DNA from: Acidaminococcaceae bacterium
Lineage (GTDB): Bacteria; Bacillota; Negativicutes; Acidaminococcales; Acidaminococcaceae
NCBI GenBank assembly: GCA_944390935.1
Contig: CALXRU010000004.1
Span: 1-64,000 of the forward strand
Direction: 5' to 3'
Length of the DNA: 64,000 nucleotides
Shown here one piece after another: positions 17,552 to 26,398 of the stretch. Under the pieces are notes generated by a model. The model ran no database searches, was not told the DNA's origin, and was given only the letters and a program-made list of their open reading frames with translations. Every line of letters begins with the position of its first letter. Position 1 is the stretch's first letter. The position numbers and the translations under genes were made by a program.

Positions 17552-17594
17552 GCAAAACCGTCAGAAACATTTGCTTCTGACGGTTTTGCTGTTT
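17551..17594. terminator. Terminator closing the island
   Basis: Perfect 16-base-pair stem (AGCAAAACCGTCAGAA / TTCTGACGGTTTTGCT) with an eight-base loop, between the pseudo-DnaB gene and the convergent ppx. It can serve both, although the T tracts are within the stem. Confidence 0.8.
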
Positions 17595-17600
17595 CTATCT

Positions 17601-19130
17601 TCACTTTTCTTCCACCAAACTTATATTCAGCGGTACGCCGAAGGTTTTGGAGAACCATTTTAAGTGTGTGCGGATTTGGTGCATTTCGATGGCGGGGATG
17701 CCGTCGGCGTGCAGCAAAAGGTTGGCGCCGGTTTTATTAACTGTTGCGCTTTTAATTTGCAGCAGGCTGCTTTGCGTATAATCCAGGCTTTCGGCCAGCG
17801 CCAGTATCAGCGCCAGCTTATTGACCGTGTCCCAGTTTTTGGGGGTCAGCATGCTGGTAAAAAGCTGGTCGCGGAAGAAGTAGCTTTTGGATACGCCGTT
17901 GTGCCAGCCCGCGATGGCGCTGGTTACAAGCTGTTCTTTATGCGTAAGCCCGAACAGTTTGGCGTTTTGTATCATGTAAGCGCCGTGGCGCGCGTGGCTG
18001 TAAAAGTTAATGATAATGCCGATGTCGTGCAGCAGCGCCGCTGTTTTTAAAAGGCGGCGGCAGCTTTTGCCAAGCCCGTGCAGCTGTTTCCAGCTGTCAA
18101 ACATTTGCAGTGCCAGTTCCGTAACGTGCTTGCTGTGCGTAACATCCGGCGTGTACAGGTTCAAAATGTTTTCGGTGCTGCGCGCCAAAATATCGTCGGC
18201 AATCAGCGGTATATTGCGCTCCTTGCTGTAATAGTCAAAAAACAGCCCTTCGCGCAGGCCGCAGCCCGATGTAATAAGCTGCTTGCTGCCGGTGACTTCA
18301 AACAGGGCGTTGATAATGGCGGCGCCTGCGAAGATAATATCGGCGCGGTCGCTGCTTAAGCCGGAGATTTTTTTGCGTTCTTCCAGCGTGCTGCCTTTAA
18401 GGCGGTTGAAGATGCCGCGGAAGGCCTGCACCGTCAGTTTATAGTTATGGATTTTGGTGGTGGGGTATCTGGTGGCGCGCTGGTGCATTTTGCCAATGGT
18501 GCGCGCCGTGCCGCCGACGCCTATCAGCGGAAGCTTGGGCTGTTTTAGCCACGGATATTCCGAAAGGCGCGTGCGCAGGAAAAAGGTCAGGTCGCTGTAA
18601 GCTGTGGGGCTGATATCGTTGCGGGTGTTGAACATGGCGGTGGTGTTTACCGCGCCGATGGGCACGGAAACGGATTCCAGTATTTTGCGTTCGTGAAAGT
18701 AAATAAGTTCCGTGCTGCCGCCGCCAAGGTCAAAGATGATGCCGCTTTCATACGGCAGGGTGTTGATTACGCCGAGGTAGCTGATATAGGCTTCGGTGTT
18801 GCCGGTGATGATGTGCAGGCTTATGCCTGTTTCCTGCTCAACAAGCTTTGTAAGTTCCGCGCCGTTTTTGGCGTTGCGTATGGCGGCCGTTGCCACGGCG
18901 ATGGTTCGGTCGGCGTGGTACAGCTTGCACATATGGGCAAAGCTTTTCATTGTTTCAATGGTGTCGGTAAAGGCCTGCGGCGTCAGGCATCCTTTTTTGT
19001 CGGTCTTCTGGCTTAAGCGCAGGGCTTCCTTCTGGTTGTAAACCATGTTGTAGGCGCCGTTTTTGTAAATATGCGTTATTACAAGGCGCGCCGAGTTGGA
19101 GCCGATATCTATAATCGCAATCCTCTGCAA
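17601..19130 (-). CDS. ppx: Exopolyphosphatase, Ppx/GppA family
   Basis: Hydrolyses the ends of inorganic polyphosphate (or pppGpp). The 509 residues hold an ASKHA phosphatase domain with phosphate-1 loop IIDIGSNSARLVI (about 5-17), ATAAIRNAKNG, and phosphate-2 loop FDLGGGSTELIY (about 139-150), followed by an HD domain (AALLHDIG, about 367-374, then SHARHGAYMI). The start is a TTG; GGGAGGG lies about eight bases upstream, and an ATG just before it is out of frame. It is divergent from a Ppx-like gene and ppk, forming a polyphosphate locus. Confidence 0.9.
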   Translation of the reverse strand: MQRIAIIDIGSNSARLVITHIYKNGAYNMVYNQKEALRLSQKTDKKGCLTPQAFTDTIETMKSFAHMCKLYHADRTIAVATAAIRNAKNGAELTKLVEQETGISLHIITGNTEAYISYLGVINTLPYESGIIFDLGGGSTELIYFHERKILESVSVPIGAVNTTAMFNTRNDISPTAYSDLTFFLRTRLSEYPWLKQPKLPLIGVGGTARTIGKMHQRATRYPTTKIHNYKLTVQAFRGIFNRLKGSTLEERKKISGLSSDRADIIFAGAAIINALFEVTGSKQLITSGCGLREGLFFDYYSKERNIPLIADDILARSTENILNLYTPDVTHSKHVTELALQMFDSWKQLHGLGKSCRRLLKTAALLHDIGIIINFYSHARHGAYMIQNAKLFGLTHKEQLVTSAIAGWHNGVSKSYFFRDQLFTSMLTPKNWDTVNKLALILALAESLDYTQSSLLQIKSATVNKTGANLLLHADGIPAIEMHQIRTHLKWFSKTFGVPLNISLVEEK

Positions 19131-19337
19131 AGTTCATCCCTCCCGCAGATTATGGTTAAAAATTTGTTCCGTTCAAGTCACATAGTATTATATATTTACC
19201 GGCAAAAGTAAAAAATCCTGCATGCAGGGATAAAAAATGTAAAAAGCATTGCAAAGCGCGGTAAAAACTTTGTTAAAAGCAAGGATTTGAAGCGTACGTG
19301 TCGAAATATTTAAGTAATACTCAAATGAGGTGGTCAT

Positions 19338-20891
19338 GTGAGAAAAAAACAATATAAAATTTTTGCGGCCATTCATCTCGGCTCTGAGATGATAAGCATG
19401 CAGATTGTGCAGTACCGCAATTTGAACAACATTAAAATCCTTGAAGAATGTAACCGCCGCGTGCGTCTGGGCGAGGAAACCTTTAAAAATAAAATTATCC
19501 CGTTCAGCATGGTTAACGAAATCTGCGAGCTTCTTGTCGGCTTTAAACGCCTGATGACGGAGTACGAGGTTGAGGAATACAGCATGCAGGCGACTACCGC
19601 CGTGCGCGAGGCGCTGAACCGCGTATTTTTGATTGACCAGATTTATATCCGCACGGGGCTTAAAGTTACCGTTATTGATTTACCGGAGGAAATTTACACC
19701 AAGTATCAGTCCATCCGCCGCACGATGAAGCTGGATGGCCTCACAGGCGTGGATGAGAGCATGCTGATGATGGATATTTCGTCCGGCGGGCTTGGTATTA
19801 CCTTTGTGAAGGACAACGTCATCCGCTACCAGCAGAATTTGAACATCGGCGTTATCCGTGTGAAGGAAAGCTTTAACCGCAACCAGCGCAGCTCGATGAA
19901 GTTTAACCAGGCTTTGGCGGAATACCTTTCCAGCACGATGGGCGCGGTAAGGGACGCACTGAAAAATGAGCAGGTGCGTTACCTTGTGCTTTCCGGTGCG
20001 GAATCGGAGCTGCTTTTGCAGATGCTGGGCATTGAGTTTAAGGCGGGCGTTATCCGCATTAAGACGGAGCAGTTTATGCAGCTGTTTAAAACGGTGCATG
20101 CGCTGAACCTGCCGCAGATTATCAAAGTGTTTAAAATTAACGAGGACATTGCCGAACTTGTTGTGCCGACCATTTTGTTGTACGAGCAGCTTCTGGCTCT
20201 GGTGCAGGTACAGGAAATTATCCTGACGGACGACCGCTTTATCGACGGCATCTGCCTGCTGCATATCGGGCCGAAAACCAACAGGGATTATGCCGCAGAG
20301 CTGGAGCAGGAGCAGCTTAGTTTGTTCCACAGCATCGGCAGGCGTTACCATTATGACGAGGCACATTCCCGTCAGGTTGAAAAGCTGGCGGTGGCGATGT
20401 TTGATAAACTTGGCAAGCACCACGGGCTGGACAGCCACAGCCGCATCTTACTTCAGGCAACGGCGCTGCTGCACGATATCGGCAAGTACGTATCGCTGCG
20501 CAGCCATTCGCTGTACAGCTACAAGCTGCTGATGTCGAGCGATATGCTTGGTTTCAGCGAGCTGGATAAAAAGATTGTGGCGCTGGCCAGCTATTACCAT
20601 GCGCACAGGCTGTTCAGCGGCAGTATCCACGCCGACGTGGAGGAAATGTCGCCGGAGATTATGCCGCTGGTAGCAAAACTTGCCGCGCTGGTGCGTTTGG
20701 CGGACGCAATGGACCGCAGCTATAAACAGAAAATTAAAAGCTGCCGCGTAAATGTTAAAAACGGCGTGATGAAGGTGGAAGCCGTTACGCGCGAGGATTT
20801 AACGATTGAGGAATGGACGTTTGCTTCCAAGGCATCGTTCTTTGAAGAAGTTTACGGATTACAGGCAGTTTTGGAACGGGTGGAAAGATAA
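19338..20891 (+). CDS. Degenerate Ppx/GppA-like protein with C-terminal HD domain
   Basis: A 517-residue protein with the same two-part layout as the divergent ppx. The first phosphate loop reads AAIHLGSEMISMQIV, where His replaces the loop Asp, and the second reads MDISSGGLGITF in place of DLGGGSTE, so exopolyphosphatase activity is doubtful. The HD domain looks intact (ALLHDIGKYVSL, about 375-386, then YYHAHRLF and RLADAMDRS). It starts at GTG 19338 after GAGGTG; the ATG two bases upstream runs straight into TGA. Its stop codon is directly followed by the ppk ATG, so the two are translationally coupled. A regulator of ppk or a phosphohydrolase is inference. Confidence 0.82.
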   Translation: MRKKQYKIFAAIHLGSEMISMQIVQYRNLNNIKILEECNRRVRLGEETFKNKIIPFSMVNEICELLVGFKRLMTEYEVEEYSMQATTAVREALNRVFLIDQIYIRTGLKVTVIDLPEEIYTKYQSIRRTMKLDGLTGVDESMLMMDISSGGLGITFVKDNVIRYQQNLNIGVIRVKESFNRNQRSSMKFNQALAEYLSSTMGAVRDALKNEQVRYLVLSGAESELLLQMLGIEFKAGVIRIKTEQFMQLFKTVHALNLPQIIKVFKINEDIAELVVPTILLYEQLLALVQVQEIILTDDRFIDGICLLHIGPKTNRDYAAELEQEQLSLFHSIGRRYHYDEAHSRQVEKLAVAMFDKLGKHHGLDSHSRILLQATALLHDIGKYVSLRSHSLYSYKLLMSSDMLGFSELDKKIVALASYYHAHRLFSGSIHADVEEMSPEIMPLVAKLAALVRLADAMDRSYKQKIKSCRVNVKNGVMKVEAVTREDLTIEEWTFASKASFFEEVYGLQAVLERVER

Positions 20892-23009
20892 ATGGAAAAG
20901 AAAGAAAAAATTAATCTTAACAAACCGGAATACTTTTTTAACCGCGAACTGAGCTGGTTAAAATTTAACCTGCGTGTGCTGCGCGAAGCCGGCGTTAAAA
21001 CCACGCCGCTCCTGGAACGCTTAAAATTTGTGGCGATTACCGCCTCGAACCTTGACGAGTTTTTTATGGTGCGCGTTGCCGGGTTGTGGGACCAGTTTGA
21101 AAACGGCATCAACAAGCGCGACGCCGCCGGGCTGACGGTTAAGCAGCAGCTGGCGGAAATCAGTAAATCCGCGCACGACCAGATGCGCCTTTTAAACAAA
21201 TATCTGCTTTCGCTGATTAAGGAACTGCGCGCCGCAGGCATTTATATCTGCCGCGTCAGCGATTTGAGCGAGGGCGGGCGTCGCTGGCTGGAAGGCTATT
21301 ATCAGGAAGAAATCTTCCCGGTATTGACGCCGATGGCGGTTGATGCTTCGCGCCCCTTCCCGTTTCTGGCAAACAAAACCTTAAACCTTGCCGTTGAACT
21401 GACCAATCAGGAGGGCGAGGACAGCATGGGCATCGTGCAGGTGCCTTCCGTACTGCCGCGCCTGATTGAAGTGCCGGGCGAGAGCAAGCGCACCTTTGTA
21501 TTTTTGGAGGACGTTATCAACGAGCACTGCGGCGATTTGTACAGCGGCTGCAAGATTCTGGATATTGTGCCGTTCCGCATTACGCGCGACAGTGACCTGG
21601 AAGTTGACGAGGACGACATCGACAACCTGCTGAAGGAAGTGGAAAAATCCCTGCGTGCACGTACACGCGGAGCTTCTGTAAGGCTTGAGATTTATAACAA
21701 GGCCAACAGCCGTATCCGTAAGTTCCTGTACGATAATCTGGATATTACCGAGCAGGAAGTTTACGAAATCAACGGGCCGCTTGACGCAACCTGCTTCTTT
21801 AAATTTGCTTCGCTGCCCGGCATGTGGCCGTGGCTGTATGAGCCATTTGTGCCGCAGCGCCCGCTGGAGCTGCCCGACGACAGCGATATTTTTGCAGTTC
21901 TGCGTGAGCGCGACGTGCTTTTGCACCACCCATTTGAAAGCTTTGACGCCGTTGTTAAATTTGTCAGCGACGCTGCTGATGACCCCAACGTGCTGGCAAT
22001 CAAGCAGACTTTGTACCGCGTCAGTGGCAACTCGCCGATAGTAGCGGCACTGGCACGCGCTGCCGAAAACGGCAAGCAGGTTACGGTACTGGTGGAATTA
22101 AAAGCACGCTTTGACGAAGAAAACAACATCCTGTGGGCACGCCGCCTTGAACAAGCTGGCTGCCACGTAATTTACGGTTTGATGGGGCTCAAGACCCACG
22201 CCAAAATTATCCTTGTTGTGCGCAAGGAAGCCGACGGCATTAAACGCTATGTACATCTCGGCACGGGCAACTACAACGATAACACCGCCAAGCTGTACAC
22301 CGATATGGGCTTAATGACGGCTAACGACCAGTTCGGCAGCGACGCATCGGCGTTCTTCAACGTGCTGTCCGGCTATTCCGACCCGCCGGTATGGAACAAG
22401 CTGGTTATGGCTCCGCTCGGACTGCGCAAAAAGATTTACGAGCTGATTGACAACGAAATCGCCATCGTGAAAAACGGCGGCACGGGCCACATCATCGCCA
22501 AGATGAACTCCCTGATTGACTATCCTGTTATCCAGAAGCTGTACGAGGCTTCGATGGCAGGCGTTAAGATAGACCTGATTATCCGCGGTATCTGCGGTTT
22601 GCGCGCGGGTATGGAAGGCATCAGCGACAATATTACCGTGCGCAGCATCGTCGGCAGGCAGCTGGAACACAGCCGCATTTTCTGGTTCCAGGGCGGCGGC
22701 AAGGAGCAGTTGTTCCTTTCCAGTGCGGACTGGATGCCGCGTAACCTTAACGACCGCGTTGAGCTGTTCTTCCCGGTAGAAACACCGGCGCATATTGAGC
22801 GCATTAAAAAGGTGCTTGATTTGTACCTGCGCGACAACGTCGGCGCGCATATGATGCAAAGTAACGGCACCTACCGCCGCGTAACCAACAGACTGGAGCC
22901 CGTCGGTGCGCAAAGCACGCTGTACGAATGGGCACTGCTTGCCGCAACGGCGGATAAAATACCGATGCAGGACCGCCTGCGCCCGATGTACAACCGCGAC
23001 AAGGCATAA
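20892..23009 (+). CDS. ppk: Polyphosphate kinase 1
   Basis: Reversibly makes polyphosphate from ATP. The 705 residues match Ppk1: N-terminal domain FFNRELSWLKFN then ASNLDEFFMVR, head domain, and two PLD-like catalytic domains with the phosphorylated histidine in LKTHAKI (about residue 435) and the second histidine in EHSRIFWF (about 592). IKQTLYRVSG and HLGTGNYND are also present. Zero bases separate it from the preceding Ppx-HD gene. Confidence 0.97.
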   Translation: MEKKEKINLNKPEYFFNRELSWLKFNLRVLREAGVKTTPLLERLKFVAITASNLDEFFMVRVAGLWDQFENGINKRDAAGLTVKQQLAEISKSAHDQMRLLNKYLLSLIKELRAAGIYICRVSDLSEGGRRWLEGYYQEEIFPVLTPMAVDASRPFPFLANKTLNLAVELTNQEGEDSMGIVQVPSVLPRLIEVPGESKRTFVFLEDVINEHCGDLYSGCKILDIVPFRITRDSDLEVDEDDIDNLLKEVEKSLRARTRGASVRLEIYNKANSRIRKFLYDNLDITEQEVYEINGPLDATCFFKFASLPGMWPWLYEPFVPQRPLELPDDSDIFAVLRERDVLLHHPFESFDAVVKFVSDAADDPNVLAIKQTLYRVSGNSPIVAALARAAENGKQVTVLVELKARFDEENNILWARRLEQAGCHVIYGLMGLKTHAKIILVVRKEADGIKRYVHLGTGNYNDNTAKLYTDMGLMTANDQFGSDASAFFNVLSGYSDPPVWNKLVMAPLGLRKKIYELIDNEIAIVKNGGTGHIIAKMNSLIDYPVIQKLYEASMAGVKIDLIIRGICGLRAGMEGISDNITVRSIVGRQLEHSRIFWFQGGGKEQLFLSSADWMPRNLNDRVELFFPVETPAHIERIKKVLDLYLRDNVGAHMMQSNGTYRRVTNRLEPVGAQSTLYEWALLAATADKIPMQDRLRPMYNRDKA

Positions 23010-23032
23010 CACTGGCAGCGCAGCCTGCGATG

Positions 23033-23041
23033 TGTTATAAT
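23033..23041 (+). promoter_or_regulatory. Extended -10 before the DUF535 gene
   Basis: TGT-TATAAT, 30 bases before the ATG at 23071; no convincing -35. Confidence 0.45.
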
Positions 23042-23070
23042 GTAACATATCAAACAATTGCGAGGCTGAC

Positions 23071-23976
23071 ATGGATACGGAAATTTTAAGTCATATCGGG
23101 CATAGCCTGTACAAGACAGAGATATTAAAAGAATGGAAACGCTACGTTGTTTTCCGCACGCGCTGCATGCTGCACAGTGCGGAAATCAGCGGGCTGCTGG
23201 ATTTTTTTGCGGCAACGCCTTTAAGGCGCGATATGCTGCACCATACCACCAGTTTTGTGGAACAGGCCACGCGCCAGTTCTTTTATAAAAACAGCAACTA
23301 CACGGAGCGCATTGCGCTGATTAAAGCGCATGTGGAATTTTTAGAAGGCAAATTAAACGAAGAAGCCCTGCGCAAGCTGTATGTAAACGGCGAAATGCTG
23401 CGCCTGTGGGAGGACAGCTACGAAGAAAAGCCGCTGACGCTGGAGCTGTGGTTCCACGCCGGGCAGCGCAAGGAAGGCTGCCTGTCGTTGGTGCTGAAAT
23501 GGGATACCGAAGCGCTGTACCAGATTATGTTCTGGCTCGCGCCGGATAAGGAAGGCAAACCTGCGCTGTGGATTGGCGCGTTGCAGGGCACGCCCAACGG
23601 TTCGGAAGTTATCAAGGGCTTAACCAAAGCTTTCTTCGGCTACCGCACCAAAAACCTTATTTTCTACGGCATCCGCAATGTGGCGCATGTGCTGGGCTGC
23701 GAAAAAATTTACGCCGTCAGCAACGAAGGCTATTACGCCATGAACCATGTGCGTATCGACCGCAAGCTGAAAACCTCGCTGGACGATTTTTGGACAGAGT
23801 GCGAAGGGCACCAGCTTGACGACAAGCGTTTTTACGAAATTCCCATTCCGGAATACCGCAAATCCATGGAGGAATTAAAGCCTTCCAAACGTGCGCAGCA
23901 CAGAAGGCGCTTTGCCAAAATGGATGAAATGAAGGAAGCCGTGGCGCAAAACCTTGGCAAATATTTAAAGGCATAA
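23071..23976 (+). CDS. DUF535 (VirK/YbjX family) protein
   Basis: A 301-residue cytoplasmic protein fitting the VirK/YbjX family: WIGALQGTPNGSEVIKGLTKA (split here: IGALQG about 168-173 and VIKGLTKAFFGYRTKNL), VLGCEKIYAVSNEGYYAM, DDFWTECEGH (about 231-240) and the basic tail SKRAQHRRRFAKMDEMK. Members are linked to envelope stress and virulence in enterobacteria; the biochemical role is unknown. It follows ppk by 61 bases but has a possible own promoter. GCGAGG lies five bases before the ATG. Confidence 0.82.
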   Translation: MDTEILSHIGHSLYKTEILKEWKRYVVFRTRCMLHSAEISGLLDFFAATPLRRDMLHHTTSFVEQATRQFFYKNSNYTERIALIKAHVEFLEGKLNEEALRKLYVNGEMLRLWEDSYEEKPLTLELWFHAGQRKEGCLSLVLKWDTEALYQIMFWLAPDKEGKPALWIGALQGTPNGSEVIKGLTKAFFGYRTKNLIFYGIRNVAHVLGCEKIYAVSNEGYYAMNHVRIDRKLKTSLDDFWTECEGHQLDDKRFYEIPIPEYRKSMEELKPSKRAQHRRRFAKMDEMKEAVAQNLGKYLKA

Positions 23977-23985
23977 TAAAAAATT

Positions 23986-24016
23986 ACCGGGCTTAGCACA
24001 ATGCGGGCCCGGTTTT
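23986..24016 (+). terminator. Intrinsic terminator of the DUF535 gene
   Basis: ACCGGGC / GCCCGGT stem with a 14-base loop, then TTTTC. Confidence 0.6.
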
Positions 24017-24048
24017 CAATTAGTTTACTATTTTTTTGTGCGGCTTTG

Positions 24049-24057
24049 TGTTATAAT
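24049..24057 (+). promoter_or_regulatory. Extended -10 of the secreted repeat protein gene
   Basis: TGT-TATAAT, 30 bases before the ATG at 24088. Confidence 0.5.
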
Positions 24058-24087
24058 GATTATATATATCAACATGGAGGTACGAAA

Positions 24088-25074
24088 ATGAAACAGAAAC
24101 TCCTTACCTTACTTTTAACCTTATCGCTTACTGTTACGTCAGTTTTCCCGGGCGTTGCCTTAGCCGCCAGCGGCGATGAAATTTCGGCCAGTGCCGCTAT
24201 TGAAGAAACCGCAGCGCCGAAAACCATGTCTGCCAGCGAAAAAATCAGCGCGCTGGAAAGAACTTTGTACGGCACGGAACAGGCAGGCGCACTGGTCAGC
24301 AGAATGGACAGCCTTGAAGATGATATTTACGGCACCATTACTACAGACCCGATTTTAAATAGAGTTGACAATCTGTATGATTATGTTAACGGTTATGCCG
24401 GCAGCGGCGAAGCAAGCTTTTTAACCAAGCTGAGCGCTGTTGAATGGCAGTTTACCGAAAGCACGGCAGGCGGCCCGGCCAAAAGCCGCATTGAATCGCT
24501 GGAAACCATGCTGAACGGCGAAGTTGGCACCGGTTCCCTTGCCAGCCGTCTGGAAGGTCTTGCAAACCTTGCTTTCCAGGATGGCATTGTAGTTGTTGAA
24601 ACCGTTACCCTGCCGAAAGACAGCGTAATTAAACTGGAATTTGCCGAAGACTTGAGCAGCAAAACCGCACAGGCTGGCGACGTTGTTAAATACAAAGTTG
24701 CCGATAACGTATTCGTTAACGATGTGCTCGTAATCCCCAAAGGCGCTGAAGGCCTTGGCAAAGTTACGAAGGTAGTCGGCCCGCGTATGTTCGGACAGGA
24801 TGCCCGCATCGACGTTGACTTCGGTTTCCTTTATGCAATCGACAACACCCGCGTTAAAGTATTCCTCGGCGAAATTGCCAAACAGGAAGCCAAAACCATT
24901 GCCGGTGCAGCAGGCGCTACTATCGGCGGCATGGTTGTGCTTGGGCCTATCGGTGTAATCGGCGGTGCGTTTGTAACCGGTAAATCCGTAAACATCCCGG
25001 CAGGCTCCGTAACCTTTGTACAGGTTAAAGGCGATACCGAAATTCAGGGCATGGTTTATCAGGGTATCAACTAA
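24088..25074 (+). CDS. Secreted repeat protein with glycine-zipper C-terminus
   Basis: A 328-residue exported protein with a Sec signal peptide (MKQKLLTLLLTLSLTVTS, cleavage near ALAAS). Residues about 50-170 hold four to five imperfect repeats of roughly 30 residues with the theme LE-x-x-LYG/LNG then SRxxSLE. Next comes a beta-rich domain (TLPKDSVIKLEFAEDL then VFVNDVLVIPKGAEG, about 175-240) and a glycine-zipper-like segment (AGAAGATIGG then GPIGVIGGAFVTGK, about 273-300), which may touch a membrane. I do not recognise the family. The ATG at 24088 with TGGAGG seven bases upstream is chosen; a longer in-frame start at 24001 would run through the promoter. Confidence 0.75.
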   Translation: MKQKLLTLLLTLSLTVTSVFPGVALAASGDEISASAAIEETAAPKTMSASEKISALERTLYGTEQAGALVSRMDSLEDDIYGTITTDPILNRVDNLYDYVNGYAGSGEASFLTKLSAVEWQFTESTAGGPAKSRIESLETMLNGEVGTGSLASRLEGLANLAFQDGIVVVETVTLPKDSVIKLEFAEDLSSKTAQAGDVVKYKVADNVFVNDVLVIPKGAEGLGKVTKVVGPRMFGQDARIDVDFGFLYAIDNTRVKVFLGEIAKQEAKTIAGAAGATIGGMVVLGPIGVIGGAFVTGKSVNIPAGSVTFVQVKGDTEIQGMVYQGIN

Positions 25075-25096
25075 TCCATGACAACTAAAAATAAAA

Positions 25097-25133
25097 CCCC
25101 GTTTACCGTAAAGGTAAGCGGGGTAATTTTTTT
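25097..25133. terminator. Terminator between the repeat-protein gene and the convergent dehydratase-type gene
   Basis: CCCCGTTTACC / GGTAAGCGGGG stem (one G-T pair), five-base loop, TAATTTTTTT after it. Confidence 0.85.
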
Positions 25134-25138
25134 GCGTT

Positions 25139-26374
25139 TTATTCTGCCGTTGCCAGCATCAGCTTAATGCGGTTTTCCTGGTTAACTTTAGAAGCGCTTG
25201 AATCGTAGTCAATTGGCAAAATGTTGGCGTCTTCGGCAATCTCCTTAATTTTGTTAAGCATGCCGCGCCCGGCGATGTGGTTGGGCAGGCAGCCAAACGG
25301 CTGTGCGCAGATGATATTGTTGTAGCCGTTTTTGGCAAGTTCCAGCATTTCCGCCGTCAGCAGCCAGCCTTCGCCCATGTTGTTGCCGTAGCCGATTACG
25401 TTTTTAACCAGCGCTTTGGTTTCTTCGTAAGACGCGGGCGGCTTAAACGGCTGGGTATCCAGCGCGTGCAGCATAATTTTTTCCAGCTTCTTCAAATAAA
25501 CCATTACCATTTTGGAGATGCCGTATTTGAAGAACTTGCCGCCGTACAGCTTGTAGTCCGTCAGGTAGGTATCGGCGCAGTACATAATAAAGTTCAGCAT
25601 GCCCGGCAGCATGTATTCGCAGTTCTGTTTCTGCAAAAACTGTTCCAGATTGTTGTTGCCAAGCCCTGCGTATTTAATGTAAATTTCGCCGACGATGCCG
25701 ACCTTGATTTTTTCTTCCGCCTTTTGCGGCAAAGCGGCAAAGTCTTCCGCCAGTGCTTTGGAAAGCTGCTTCATCGTGCTGGTGGCCTGTGCCTTGCCTT
25801 CAAGGAAGGCGTTTTCCAGTTTGTTCAGCCATTTGTTGGCCAGTTCATCCACCGCACCTTTGATGGTTTCGTAAGGGCGGGTTCTGTTGGCAAGGTACAT
25901 CAGTGTATCGCCGTAAATAACGGCCGCCATAAGTTTTTTCAGCATGGGCAGGTTCAGCTCAAAGCCCGGCTGTGCGTTCATGCCGTTCACGTTCAGGCTT
26001 ATAATAGGGATATTGCCGAAGCCTGCTTTTTCCATGCCCTTGCGCAGCAGGTAAATATAGTTGGAGGCACGGCAGCCGCCGCCCGTCTGCGAAAGGATAA
26101 CGGCGGTTTTTTCAAGGTCGTATTTTCCGCTTTCCAGCGCGCTGATAATTTGCCCGATAACTAGCAGTGCGGGGTAGCAAATATCACTGTTGACGTATTT
26201 TAATCCCGTTTCGATAACTTCGCGTCCGGTGTTCTGCAAAATTTCTGCCTTGTAGCCGCAGCTTTGCAGTGCCGAGCGCAGAAGCGCGAAATGAAACGGC
26301 AGCATACCTGGTACAAGTATGGTATGCGTGGCTTTCATATCTTTTGTAAAAACCGGCAAAGCGTTTTCTGACAT
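25139..26374 (-). CDS. 2-hydroxyacyl-CoA dehydratase-like protein (activase partner)
   Basis: A 411-residue cytoplasmic protein related to the HgdB/COG3581-type half of the large activase-dehydratase fusions of anaerobes. Visible features are HTILVPGMLPFHFALLRSAL, the cysteine segments NSDICYPALLVIGQ (about 63-76) and TGGGCRASNYIYLLRKGM (about 96-113), GIVGEIYIKY (about 224) and CAQPFGCLPNHIAGRGM (about 351-367). The cysteines could bind an iron-sulfur cluster. It begins 24 bases after the 972-residue activase gene, in one operon. The substrate is unknown; involvement in a radical dehydration or ATP-driven reduction is inferred from family. Confidence 0.78.
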   Translation of the reverse strand: MSENALPVFTKDMKATHTILVPGMLPFHFALLRSALQSCGYKAEILQNTGREVIETGLKYVNSDICYPALLVIGQIISALESGKYDLEKTAVILSQTGGGCRASNYIYLLRKGMEKAGFGNIPIISLNVNGMNAQPGFELNLPMLKKLMAAVIYGDTLMYLANRTRPYETIKGAVDELANKWLNKLENAFLEGKAQATSTMKQLSKALAEDFAALPQKAEEKIKVGIVGEIYIKYAGLGNNNLEQFLQKQNCEYMLPGMLNFIMYCADTYLTDYKLYGGKFFKYGISKMVMVYLKKLEKIMLHALDTQPFKPPASYEETKALVKNVIGYGNNMGEGWLLTAEMLELAKNGYNNIICAQPFGCLPNHIAGRGMLNKIKEIAEDANILPIDYDSSASKVNQENRIKLMLATAE

Positions 26375-26398
26375 AAAAATTGCTCCTTCAAAAATATT

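Noticed and set aside
14407-17600. Prophage or integrative element in the A+T-rich island
   Set aside because: No integrase, transposase, phage structural gene, tRNA target or flanking direct repeat is seen around it, so only general horizontal transfer can be suggested from base composition.
24001-24087. Longer start for the secreted repeat protein
   Set aside because: It would run through the extended -10 and part of the previous terminator; the ATG at 24088 has TGGAGG and starts a proper signal peptide.
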